NCBI GenBank assembly: GCA_001780955.1
Contig: MFJR01000007.1
Span: forward strand, 500,320-539,412
DNA from: Candidatus Gottesmanbacteria bacterium RIFCSPLOWO2_01_FULL_39_12b
GTDB lineage: Bacteria > Patescibacteriota > Microgenomatia > 2-02-FULL-39-11
DNA length: 39,093 bases
Reading direction: 5' to 3'
In this document: positions 22,590-29,451 of the stretch, piece by piece
Layout: each line of letters starts with the position of its first letter
How positions within the stretch are numbered: the stretch's first letter is position 1
The notes under the pieces: generated by a model
What the model saw: the letters and a program-made list of their open reading frames with translations, nothing else
Databases searched by the model: none
Told to the model about the DNA's origin: nothing
Made by a program: the position numbers and the translations under genes

Positions 22590-24775
22590 GCCGCTCCCTC
22601 TTTTGGTGTCTCTTTTGGAATATCCATCTTTTCTTCCTTGGTTATTACTGCCTGTTTCTTCTCTTCTTTCTTTTGACTTCCGACTTCAAGTAAAGTTTCC
22701 TCTTCTTCCTTCACTTCGGCCTTCGTTTGGGCTTTAATTTTTTCCGCCATTTCGAGCTCTGTCTGTATTTGTTTTGTGGCTTCAAGTTTGGCTTTAATAT
22801 AGGCGGAAATTTCTGCCTCTGAAAAACCGCCAAGTAACATAAAAGGTAAAATCTCAGCAACCTGATCTAAACCCTTTTGTTTTTGTTTCAGATCAAAACT
22901 GGCCAGTAAATTAAAGATGTTGGTGAGCTTTTTCTCTTCTTCCTCAAGCCAAGTCTGTCTGTTTTTAATGGTTTCCGTCTCGGGTATCGGTGCTTCACGA
23001 TAATGCGTTAACCACATTTTTTTCACTTCCTCATAATCTTCTACCGATACCTGCGCTTGAACCGTTTTGCCTCCCACCGAAACCGGAACAGTGGGAACTC
23101 CTGCTAATGGTTTTTTCCTAGCCGGTAAAGGTGCGCTCGGGGCAAAAATACCGTGTGATTTGGCAGAAACTGCCATGGCCGGACGATCACCGACCATAAC
23201 AGAAACTTGACTCGCGATAACCTGACTGTTTCCTGAACTGGCCGTAAGCAGGGCTTGGGCCATTCGATCCCCTCCGGCGGCTCTTGTTTGCAACTCGCTT
23301 TTCACTTTCGCGTACTGCTCGCGTTCTTGTACTGAGGTAATTCTTTCAGGAGAGGAAATTTTACTTAGCTCCTGATTTAACTGACTCTTCTTAAGCTGAT
23401 TCATCTCCAGATGCGAGATGTCAGTAAGCGAATTGACGGATAAATCCATGGCTTTGGCAATTTCAGTGGTGTTGACTCTGGAGATTTCTTTTATATCCAT
23501 GATGCTCGTTCTCTGTATTTCACTTATCTTTTCCGAAACACTTTGCCTGAATGGTAAAGCGACGGCAATTCCCGCTGATACGGTCGGAGCTACGGGAGAA
23601 ATTGAAGGTGCCGGTGGCGGATACTGCCTGATACGATCGAAAATACCGGATAGAGTGGCATTACTGGCAGCAATTGCCGAACAGCAATAATCACGGAAAA
23701 TACGAAGTAATAACCAGGGTAAAATTATGGCCACCCAAAGCATTACTAAAGTAATTACGTACTCAGCATAGGTGTCAACATAATTGGCACTGTTTCCGGC
23801 GCTGAGTGTCTGAGCCGGTCCTCCGTATAGAATATTGACCGCAGTCCGATATACCTGTCCCGAAGGCTGACCGGTTCTCGTAAAATCAAAAGAGAAAGGA
23901 ATACCGGATATCCAGATCTTGGTAACGGTGGCTAAAAACAAGGCCATCAGGGGTCCATAGAAAAGCCATTGAAGAAAAACTCCTATCCAGATTAATCCGA
24001 TATTTCTAATGAAAATAAAAGGTAAAAGTATGGCTAAAAATGGAGAAATTACCATCAGAAACCAGAGGATAATTATTCTTAAAAGTATCAAAATTGACAT
24101 AATGAAGTAGGTAAAAGAGGTCATTCTGATAAGAAATAATGAGGTATGAACCATTTCCTGATTAGCCGGATTGGTGTCACGGAAACCTAAAAAAGTACTG
24201 TAGTTTGACTCTGAATTCCCGCTTCCTGCAAAGATCACGTTGAAAAGGTCTTTGCCTCCGACGTTTTCGATAAAGAAACGCATGATAATTTCTGAAATCT
24301 GAATCAAAGCGAGTATTAAAAGATATGAAAAAGTCACATATATTAGAATCAGCCCGATTTTAAGCAAAATAGGGGGTATATTGACCGCGGAAGCACGTTT
24401 TCTGAGTAAGATAAATGAGAAGCCAAAAGCGACAATCACCATGATTACGAATATGTAGACGATGTTTCTCGAAATACTCCAAATCTGTAAAATCACCGGA
24501 GCCGTCGATATCCCCGGATGCGAAAATACCCACCAGAGAAGCTGTCTTGCCCGATCCGCATTTTTGCCTACCTCAGTGACCTCGGTATCAAATGCCCAGG
24601 AAGCGGTTGATCCTGTAACTTGCCCCGTTGGGGTTGGAGCAATACTTCCTGTTGGGATTGGAGTGGGAGTTGACTGGGCAAAAACATGGGCAGGCTCAAA
24701 TAATAAGTTAACTAAAATGATGGTAAACAATAAAACACAAATTAAACTCCATCTTCGGGCAGAAAAGAGATGCAT
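22586..24775 (-). CDS. polytopic membrane protein, VirB6/TrbL-like
   Basis: This 729-residue protein has a signal peptide (about 1-34) and at least five membrane helices (about 104-125, 134-160, 218-258, 262-285 and 338-358). A long soluble C-terminal half (about 365-729) follows, with a charged coiled-coil end rich in Glu and Lys. The topology resembles the VirB6/TrbL channel proteins of type IV secretion systems, which are also reported in CPR genomes, but no diagnostic motif is present. It lies next to a VanY-type peptidase and near a lytic enzyme, the kind of wall-opening functions that accompany such channels. No VirB4/VirD4 ATPase is in the window. Confidence 0.55.
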   Translation of the reverse strand: MHLFSARRWSLICVLLFTIILVNLLFEPAHVFAQSTPTPIPTGSIAPTPTGQVTGSTASWAFDTEVTEVGKNADRARQLLWWVFSHPGISTAPVILQIWSISRNIVYIFVIMVIVAFGFSFILLRKRASAVNIPPILLKIGLILIYVTFSYLLILALIQISEIIMRFFIENVGGKDLFNVIFAGSGNSESNYSTFLGFRDTNPANQEMVHTSLFLIRMTSFTYFIMSILILLRIIILWFLMVISPFLAILLPFIFIRNIGLIWIGVFLQWLFYGPLMALFLATVTKIWISGIPFSFDFTRTGQPSGQVYRTAVNILYGGPAQTLSAGNSANYVDTYAEYVITLVMLWVAIILPWLLLRIFRDYCCSAIAASNATLSGIFDRIRQYPPPAPSISPVAPTVSAGIAVALPFRQSVSEKISEIQRTSIMDIKEISRVNTTEIAKAMDLSVNSLTDISHLEMNQLKKSQLNQELSKISSPERITSVQEREQYAKVKSELQTRAAGGDRMAQALLTASSGNSQVIASQVSVMVGDRPAMAVSAKSHGIFAPSAPLPARKKPLAGVPTVPVSVGGKTVQAQVSVEDYEEVKKMWLTHYREAPIPETETIKNRQTWLEEEEKKLTNIFNLLASFDLKQKQKGLDQVAEILPFMLLGGFSEAEISAYIKAKLEATKQIQTELEMAEKIKAQTKAEVKEEEETLLEVGSQKKEEKKQAVITKEEKMDIPKETPKEGAA

Positions 24776-24784
24776 GGTAATTAC

Positions 24785-24814
24785 AGATTAATCGATTGAT
24801 GTGTTTGCTGTCAA
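24785..24814 (-). promoter_or_regulatory. putative promoter of the VirB6/TrbL-like gene
   Basis: On the minus strand, -35 TTGACA (24809-24814) contains the TGA stop of the preceding gene (24811-24813). A weak -10 TAATCT (24785-24790) follows after 18 bases, and nine bases separate it from the ATG at 24775. The -35 is strong, the -10 is not. Confidence 0.4.
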
Positions 24815-25170
24815 TAACCCCGTTTACTTTTGGCATCCTTTAACTGTTTCTGCAGTTCTTCTACCACATTCAAAGGAGGCGGATTGATGCCACCGGGTAA
24901 ATAAATGCTTACTTCTCTTCCATCAGACAAGATAAATGAATATTTGGTTTTTCCCTGAGTTTGATTAAATTCTTCCATAAAACTTTCATCGTGTTCAACT
25001 GTTTCTTGATTAGGAGGAGAAGATATACTTTCAACCGGCAACTCTTTTTGATTTTCACGCCCCGTTTCTTTATTAAAATTATTGTTAAAGAAAAGAAAAT
25101 AAAAAACCGTAATAATAATCAAACCCGCGAGGAAACCGGATAACCAGATCAGAAGTCTTTTTCTATTCAT
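24811..25170 (-). CDS. single-pass membrane protein with extracytoplasmic tail
   Basis: About 119 residues from the ATG at 25170, which overlaps the TGA of the VanY-type gene as ATGA; the frame extends nine codons further up, but coupling favours 25170. It starts MNRKRLLIWL, has one hydrophobic helix (about 5-25) and an outer part rich in Glu, Gln and Asn. It ends in a small domain with the pattern KYSFILSDGREVSIYLP and a basic tail. No family recognised. Its place between the peptidase and the VirB6/TrbL-like gene suggests a shared envelope task. Confidence 0.6.
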   Translation of the reverse strand: MNRKRLLIWLSGFLAGLIIITVFYFLFFNNNFNKETGRENQKELPVESISSPPNQETVEHDESFMEEFNQTQGKTKYSFILSDGREVSIYLPGGINPPPLNVVEELQKQLKDAKSKRGY

Positions 25171-25922
25171 AAGCTTATAAAATGCGGCGTATCCCAATCG
25201 ATGGGATGGATAAACTTATTGGAAACGGCATTATTTATAATTTGATCGGAAACGCGGTCTATACTGATATTCCCGGAACTGTCGGCTGTGGCACAAAACA
25301 GATCGACCGCTACTCCCGACTGATGGGTACTATATCCGGGTAAACCGACGCCGCAACCCGGGTTTATTGCACAATTTCTCGACTCCCAAAGAAGTTTCTG
25401 GTACTCGTAACTTCTATATCCGTAAGCGAGCATGGGAACACAACCTTGAGTTTTTATAAAATCAAGAAAACTTTTCAAATTAGACACCATATCTCGATTA
25501 ATCAAGGTAGTTCTATCTCTTACCCAGTATAAACCGCCCAAGGCATTATGGACGTTGACTAAATTGTTAGGCAGGAACTGCGGTCCGTACTTTGGCTCAA
25601 TAGAACCGTCGCTGCAAAGAAATGTTTGCAGTTTTGAAGGCTGAGGTGTGAAATATCCAAATCCTTTTGCCTCACACGACTGGTTAGTTGTTGAAGTAAT
25701 AATAGGATACAGATTAACTGGAGTAGTGGTAGGATAATTAACAGTAGTGTTATTCGTTATCATATTAGAAGGAATAGGAGGATAAGTTGCAGTAGGGTAT
25801 GGCGTAAAGGAGCGGAATTTAATGGCCGGATAATCGTTGCCTTGGGCAAAAACAGAGATTTTTACGATTAAGGACGTATTCACGATTATGATAAAAACAA
25901 TAAAGACAAACCATTTTTTCAT
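25167..25922 (-). CDS. VanY-type D-alanyl-D-alanine carboxypeptidase
   Basis: A zinc-dependent peptidoglycan peptidase of 251 residues, exported by an N-terminal signal sequence (about 1-27), with a Pro/Thr-rich spacer before the catalytic domain (about 115-251). The metal site is visible as STHQSGVAVDL (His200, Asp207) and the final histidine in WDTPHF (His247). The usual Glu before that last His appears replaced by Asp244. It would trim the peptide stems of cell-wall peptidoglycan. A -10 box TATAAT (25930-25935) ends seven bases before the ATG. Confidence 0.85.
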   Translation of the reverse strand: MKKWFVFIVFIIIVNTSLIVKISVFAQGNDYPAIKFRSFTPYPTATYPPIPSNMITNNTTVNYPTTTPVNLYPIITSTTNQSCEAKGFGYFTPQPSKLQTFLCSDGSIEPKYGPQFLPNNLVNVHNALGGLYWVRDRTTLINRDMVSNLKSFLDFIKTQGCVPMLAYGYRSYEYQKLLWESRNCAINPGCGVGLPGYSTHQSGVAVDLFCATADSSGNISIDRVSDQIINNAVSNKFIHPIDWDTPHFISL

Positions 25923-25929
25923 TAGTTGT

Positions 25930-25935
25930 ATTATA
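25930..25935 (-). promoter_or_regulatory. -10 box before the VanY-type gene
   Basis: A perfect TATAAT on the minus strand, ending seven bases before the ATG at 25922. No good -35 is seen; the palindrome at 25942-25954 occupies part of the spacer. The transcript would be leaderless. Confidence 0.5.
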
Positions 25936-25941
25936 CCTTGC

Positions 25942-25954
25942 AGGGTTCAACCCT
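25942..25954. repeat. palindrome containing the stop codon of the SpoU methyltransferase
   Basis: AGGGTTCAACCCT is a perfect inverted repeat with 6-base arms around one central base. The TGA stop of the methyltransferase (25947-25949, minus strand) is at its centre. It resembles the AAGGTTGAACCTT palindrome in dprA and more loosely the RAYT1 family A core. Confidence 0.7.
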
Positions 25955-26519
25955 TAAAAGTAATAAATTCCGTCAGTTTGTAGAGCACGATTCCGCACGA
26001 TACCATCACATTTAGAGACTTGTTTATCCCAAACATCGGCAGTTCAACGATCCTGTCTGCTATTTCCAGAACGTCTTTTGAAACCCCATAAGTTTCGTTT
26101 CCCACTACCACAACCACCGGTAACTCCACTTTTAATTCTGACAGTGGTATGCTTTTTTCATGCTGTTCCACTGCAACTATTTTGCAAGGGCTGCCCTTGC
26201 CTTGCAAGGGCTGCCCTTGCCCTTGCTCTTTTGAAATCTTTTCAATGGCTTTTTTAGCAGTTTCTGCGTACTCCCACTCCACCCAGTTCCAGGTATTAAT
26301 CGAGGCTTTCTTAATTCTTGGATTTGGCGGCGTCTCGGTCTCCCCGCAAAGGAAAATTTTTTTAGCCGCTACGGCATCCGCTAACCGGAAAATAGAACCA
26401 ATATTATAGGTATCCAACACGTTATCTAAAACGATATAAATTGGATTTTTCTTTATTCTTTCAATAACTTTCGGATCCGGCTCCTGCGTTCTCAACTGCC
26501 TGGCATTAAGATTTTTCAT
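25947..26519 (-). CDS. SpoU/TrmH-family RNA 2'-O-methyltransferase
   Basis: This 190-residue SPOUT enzyme uses S-adenosylmethionine to methylate ribose in tRNA or rRNA. The three family motifs are clear: DNVLDTYNIGSIFRLADA (about 32-49) with the catalytic Arg45, VVVGNETYGVS (137-147), and ELPMFGINKSLNVMVSCG (159-176), which forms the knotted cofactor site. Residues about 99-112 (GQGQPLQGKGSPC) look like an insertion where relatives run directly into KIVAVEQ, and they are encoded by a tandem palindrome. The stop codon lies in another palindrome. The start overlaps the PAP2 gene by 14 bases. The target nucleotide cannot be predicted. Confidence 0.9.
   Translation of the reverse strand: MKNLNARQLRTQEPDPKVIERIKKNPIYIVLDNVLDTYNIGSIFRLADAVAAKKIFLCGETETPPNPRIKKASINTWNWVEWEYAETAKKAIEKISKEQGQGQPLQGKGSPCKIVAVEQHEKSIPLSELKVELPVVVVVGNETYGVSKDVLEIADRIVELPMFGINKSLNVMVSCGIVLYKLTEFITFKG
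26182..26221. repeat. tandem 20-bp palindromic repeat inside the methyltransferase gene
   Basis: TTGCAAGGGCTGCCCTTGCC occurs twice in a row (26182-26201 and 26202-26221). Each unit holds a hairpin GCAAGGG-CTG-CCCTTGC (26184-26200 and 26204-26220). The pair stays in frame with the coding sequence. Confidence 0.85.
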
Positions 26520-27069
26520 ATCTACTTAAGTGACCTAAGCTACTTAGGTAACCTATTAACAAACCTAAAATAGCTCCTGCCACAACATCGCCGGGATAAT
26601 GTTTACCCAGATAAATTCTGGAAAAGGAAATTAGTAGGGCAAGGAGATAGTAAAAAAAGGCAAATTTTCTGTGGGTTTTTCCTAAAATATAAGCTCCGGC
26701 AAAAGCTATAGTGGCGTGTCCTGAAGGAAAAGAAAAAGATTGGGAAAGATCAAAGGGTTTACCCTGAAGCAAGTCGAAGGGTAAAATGGTCCGGGGCAAA
26801 ATAAATTGAGGGCGTAATCTAGCGCTAAGATTCTTAAGCAAGAGTTCAACCAGAAAAAAGTAGAAGATCTCGGCCAGTATCAACTCCTTAAATAAATTTT
26901 TCATTCCCTTTCTGTAATATAAATTTAAAACAAGGGCGATCATTAGCCAAATTAAACCCATAAAACCGATCGCGGTCATAAAACCAAAAAAACTATCCAG
27001 AAAAAAATTATGCGGGAGATGATTAATGAGCAAAAAAAGTGATTGATCTAAATTTATTAATGATTGCAT
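26506..27069 (-). CDS. PAP2-superfamily phosphatase
   Basis: An integral membrane lipid phosphatase of 187 residues with about five membrane helices. The three catalytic motifs are complete: K79-x6-RP in KNLSARLRP, PSGH at 115-118, and SR-x5-H-x3-D in SRIYLGKHYPGD (150-161). Members dephosphorylate undecaprenyl pyrophosphate or phosphatidic or phosphatidylglycerol phosphates; the former would fit wall synthesis. The frame opens with GTG at 27087, but TATAAT (27079-27084) lies within that stretch, so ATG at 27069 is preferred. The C-terminal codons contain a 9-bp degenerate repeat. It overlaps the methyltransferase start by 14 bases. Confidence 0.9.
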   Translation of the reverse strand: MQSLINLDQSLFLLINHLPHNFFLDSFFGFMTAIGFMGLIWLMIALVLNLYYRKGMKNLFKELILAEIFYFFLVELLLKNLSARLRPQFILPRTILPFDLLQGKPFDLSQSFSFPSGHATIAFAGAYILGKTHRKFAFFYYLLALLISFSRIYLGKHYPGDVVAGAILGLLIGYLSSLGHLSRYEKS

Positions 27070-27078
27070 CACAAAATC

Positions 27079-27084
27079 ATTATA
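27079..27084 (-). promoter_or_regulatory. -10 box before the PAP2 gene
   Basis: TATAAT on the minus strand ends nine bases before the ATG at 27069. It supports this start over the upstream GTG and predicts an mRNA without a leader. Confidence 0.5.
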
Positions 27085-27103
27085 CACTTAAAATCATTAC
27101 GGT

Positions 27104-27499
27104 CTATTTCGGAGTAGGAGTTGGGGTAGAACTGGGTTTTGCCGGTGTTGGCGAAATTGTGGGAGAAACCTTATTGGTCGGAGTAACCTCTTTTGTCGGG
27201 GTTACCGATACTTTAATACTTGGGGAAGGTGAGGCAACTTTGACTGAGGTGGGCGCAAGTGTAGGCGATTTCTTTATTTTTGGAGTGGCTGACGGAGTTG
27301 AGGTTGGCGTAGTTTCCCCGGGGGTAGGTGTATAAAAAATTACTTCAAAGTTGGCATTGGGCGGAACAGGTGAAATAATCTTGGCTCTACTTTTAAACCA
27401 AAGGTACCCTCCGCCGCCAAGGATCAATAAGATGACGATTAAAAGTAAAATCCACCAGGGCTTATGATTAGTTCTATCCGTCAAAAATGCTTGGTCCAT
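27104..27499 (-). CDS. single-pass membrane protein with Pro/Thr/Ser-rich tail
   Basis: This 131-residue protein has one membrane helix (about 15-35, WWILLLIVILLILGGGGYLWF) followed by a low-complexity extracellular tail rich in Thr, Pro, Ser and Lys (about 55-131) that ends TPTPTPK. No folded domain is evident. Such tails occur in other proteins of this window (2718, 10627, 15142) and may be glycosylated or span the wall. It lies just before a large palindrome (27525-27562). Function unknown. Confidence 0.6.
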   Translation of the reverse strand: MDQAFLTDRTNHKPWWILLLIVILLILGGGGYLWFKSRAKIISPVPPNANFEVIFYTPTPGETTPTSTPSATPKIKKSPTLAPTSVKVASPSPSIKVSVTPTKEVTPTNKVSPTISPTPAKPSSTPTPTPK

Positions 27500-27524
27500 A
27501 AATTATCTTTATTATATCATAATC

Positions 27525-27562
27525 CGGGGTCAGGCCTTAAAGGCGTTAAAGGCCTGACCCCG
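27525..27562. repeat. long palindrome at the 3' end of the 177-aa gene
   Basis: CGGGGTCAGGCCTT and AAGGCCTGACCCCG form perfect 14-base arms around a 10-base loop. The left half lies in the gap between two genes and the right half inside the end of the 177-aa gene, giving its last codons (SGSGL) and TAA stop. It may also end transcription, though no long U-tract follows. Confidence 0.85.
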
Positions 27563-28079
27563 ACTTCACCCCAACTTCACAAAAACTCAAAGGATAACTC
27601 TTTTTTGCATATTCAGGATTGGCAAAAAATGGCGTTCCCACTCTCACGTTTAATCTACAAGATTCCACACGTGTTATTCCCAGACTTTTAATAAATTCCT
27701 CTTCCGCTTCCGCCCGTACTTTTTCAAATGGTGATGATAAAACATTTACAATAAACAGCTTAAAAGGATTTTGATATATAAGCTTATAATTACTATTTTC
27801 TTTTATTACAACATCATTACCATCTTCAATCTTCCGTCCTGTCTCGTAAAAATTATTTACCCAAGTATCAGAAATTTTTATTTTATTTCCGGAAGTATCG
27901 GGAGTAAATACACTAGGTATAGCTCTTTTGTATAAAGTAGGATATGGTATTAGAGTCGGAGTTAACTCACTAGGTTCTTCGGTCTTTTTAGAAAATAAAC
28001 TAAAAAGAAGCCAAAGAAAAAATAGTAAAAAAATAACTGTCGCTATAATAATAATATTTCTCAGTTTATAAAAATTCAT
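27546..28079 (-). CDS. signal-anchored protein of unknown function
   Basis: A 177-residue protein with one N-terminal membrane helix (about 8-28) and an extracytoplasmic part (about 35-177). That part has a region of mixed helix and strand and two conserved-looking cysteines near the end (SCRLN and SFCEVGV). The C-terminal SGSGL and the stop codon come from the palindrome at 27525-27562, so the original end may have been different. It is followed upstream by the lytic-enzyme gene with six bases between them. No family recognised. Confidence 0.6.
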   Translation of the reverse strand: MNFYKLRNIIIIATVIFLLFFLWLLFSLFSKKTEEPSELTPTLIPYPTLYKRAIPSVFTPDTSGNKIKISDTWVNNFYETGRKIEDGNDVVIKENSNYKLIYQNPFKLFIVNVLSSPFEKVRAEAEEEFIKSLGITRVESCRLNVRVGTPFFANPEYAKKSYPLSFCEVGVKSGSGL

Positions 28080-28085
28080 ATTATA

Positions 28086-29387
28086 CTACCTCCGGCAATT
28101 TCCTCCTTGTGATATATCACAATTATCTGCACTAGCAGTCGACCAATCATGCCAGTCAGTTCCTATTTCACCACAACTGTCTTTTGATAGTCCCACCGCA
28201 AAATTAATATTCGTTTCAGGATTGGAAAAACTAGCTATACAAGAAGAATAATTTGGTCCTTCCTCACACGAAATTGGTGGATTCCAGATCAAATTTTTAC
28301 AACTGGGACATTGACTAACTGGAAGATGTTCTCCATTAACAATGCAGTCTTCTCTGTTACCCCAAACAGTATTTTGTAAAGCACCGGGACAACGAGTATC
28401 AAACCAGAGATTTATTTGAAATAATCCTGCACTTGTCTCTCTATATCTACAGGCAATATTATCTTTAAAACAACCCCTGTTTAAGGCCTCCCTATCCCCA
28501 CGACTTTCTGCCCAACAAATCTGAGACGCTTTCTCGGCCTTAATCTGATCATTGTCAAAAAATGGTTTAAGATACTCCACCGAGCAATACCCGTACCCCA
28601 ATTCACATTTCCCCATTCTACTATATCCGCCTCCACCCGCGGGAGGAGGCGAAATAACCGGATAACCCGCACCTGGTGCAGGTAAGGTATTTGAACCGCT
28701 TCCAGCGCTATTTTTATCGCAAAGTTCCGGCGGCCGGTTGGCGCATTTGACGATATCCAAGGCTTTTTGCATCGCTTTTTCCAGTCCCGTTGACAGGCCC
28801 AGGACCTGATTAGAATCTGCCTGACTAAGTAAATTTGACTGCGCAGGGGTATTAAAATCCCGGCTGAGTTCTTTTTTGACAATGTCACTTGATGAAGGCA
28901 ACTGGCTGCTGGCGTAATCAATGGCTCTCTCATTACCTTTATTAAAAAATCCGAAAAAATCAGTGAATTTGCTGAAAAAATTACTGCCCACCTCTGACGA
29001 TTCTGTAAACGTCTGTTGAGCGGCCGCGGCCGCGTTATATTGGTAAGAAGTGCCTGCCACCGCACTTTCATCCTGACTTGGTTGGCAATCCGGATCGCTG
29101 GCATTATTATCGGTTACCAGCGTTTTTGGCGGAAGTCCGGCGGTGTTTATTTCTTTCAACTCGCTCCCTTTATTAAATAAGCCTTTAATAAAGTCAAGCA
29201 GATTGGAAGGCGCGCTAACCCCTTGACACTTGGGATTTGGGGTGGGAGTCAGAAAGCTTGCGGTAGTGTTGCCGGTCGTAACCGTCTGGGCGTATATCGG
29301 TCTAAACAAAACTCCCGGGCTAATGAACATTAAACAGATAATTATCAGGAGTATTATCCGACTTAAGTTTTTTTTTAGCAGGGACAT
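28086..29387 (-). CDS. secreted lysozyme-fold lytic transglycosylase-like protein
   Basis: The protein (433 residues from this start) has a signal peptide (about 1-34, ending PIYAQ), a low-complexity middle, and a C-terminal lysozyme-like domain (about 260-433). The likely catalytic glutamate is Glu294 in CWAESRGD, followed by TSAGLFQINLWFD (about 318-330) and NPETNINFAVGLSKD (about 389-403), the classic SLT-family order. Six or more cysteines in the domain suggest disulphides outside the cell. It would cleave the glycan strands of peptidoglycan. The frame extends 28 codons upstream, but the promoter at 29395-29422 and the signal peptide favour ATG 29387. Confidence 0.83.
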   Translation of the reverse strand: MSLLKKNLSRIILLIIICLMFISPGVLFRPIYAQTVTTGNTTASFLTPTPNPKCQGVSAPSNLLDFIKGLFNKGSELKEINTAGLPPKTLVTDNNASDPDCQPSQDESAVAGTSYQYNAAAAAQQTFTESSEVGSNFFSKFTDFFGFFNKGNERAIDYASSQLPSSSDIVKKELSRDFNTPAQSNLLSQADSNQVLGLSTGLEKAMQKALDIVKCANRPPELCDKNSAGSGSNTLPAPGAGYPVISPPPAGGGGYSRMGKCELGYGYCSVEYLKPFFDNDQIKAEKASQICWAESRGDREALNRGCFKDNIACRYRETSAGLFQINLWFDTRCPGALQNTVWGNREDCIVNGEHLPVSQCPSCKNLIWNPPISCEEGPNYSSCIASFSNPETNINFAVGLSKDSCGEIGTDWHDWSTASADNCDISQGGNCRR

Positions 29388-29394
29388 TAGAAAT

Positions 29395-29422
29395 AGTATA
29401 CCTCTTACCCTCGAAATCGCAA
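29395..29422 (-). promoter_or_regulatory. promoter of the lytic-enzyme gene
   Basis: On the minus strand, TTGCGA (29417-29422) and TATACT (29395-29400) are 16 bases apart. The -10 ends seven bases before the ATG at 29387, so no leader is expected. Confidence 0.55.
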
Positions 29423-29451
29423 ACGGTACAGGGGGATAGGCGCAAGTGAAA

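Noticed and set aside
28616-28655. Inverted repeat around CCTCCACCCGCGGGAGGAGG
   Set aside because: It is explained by Pro and Gly codons of a linker in the lytic enzyme and does not recur.
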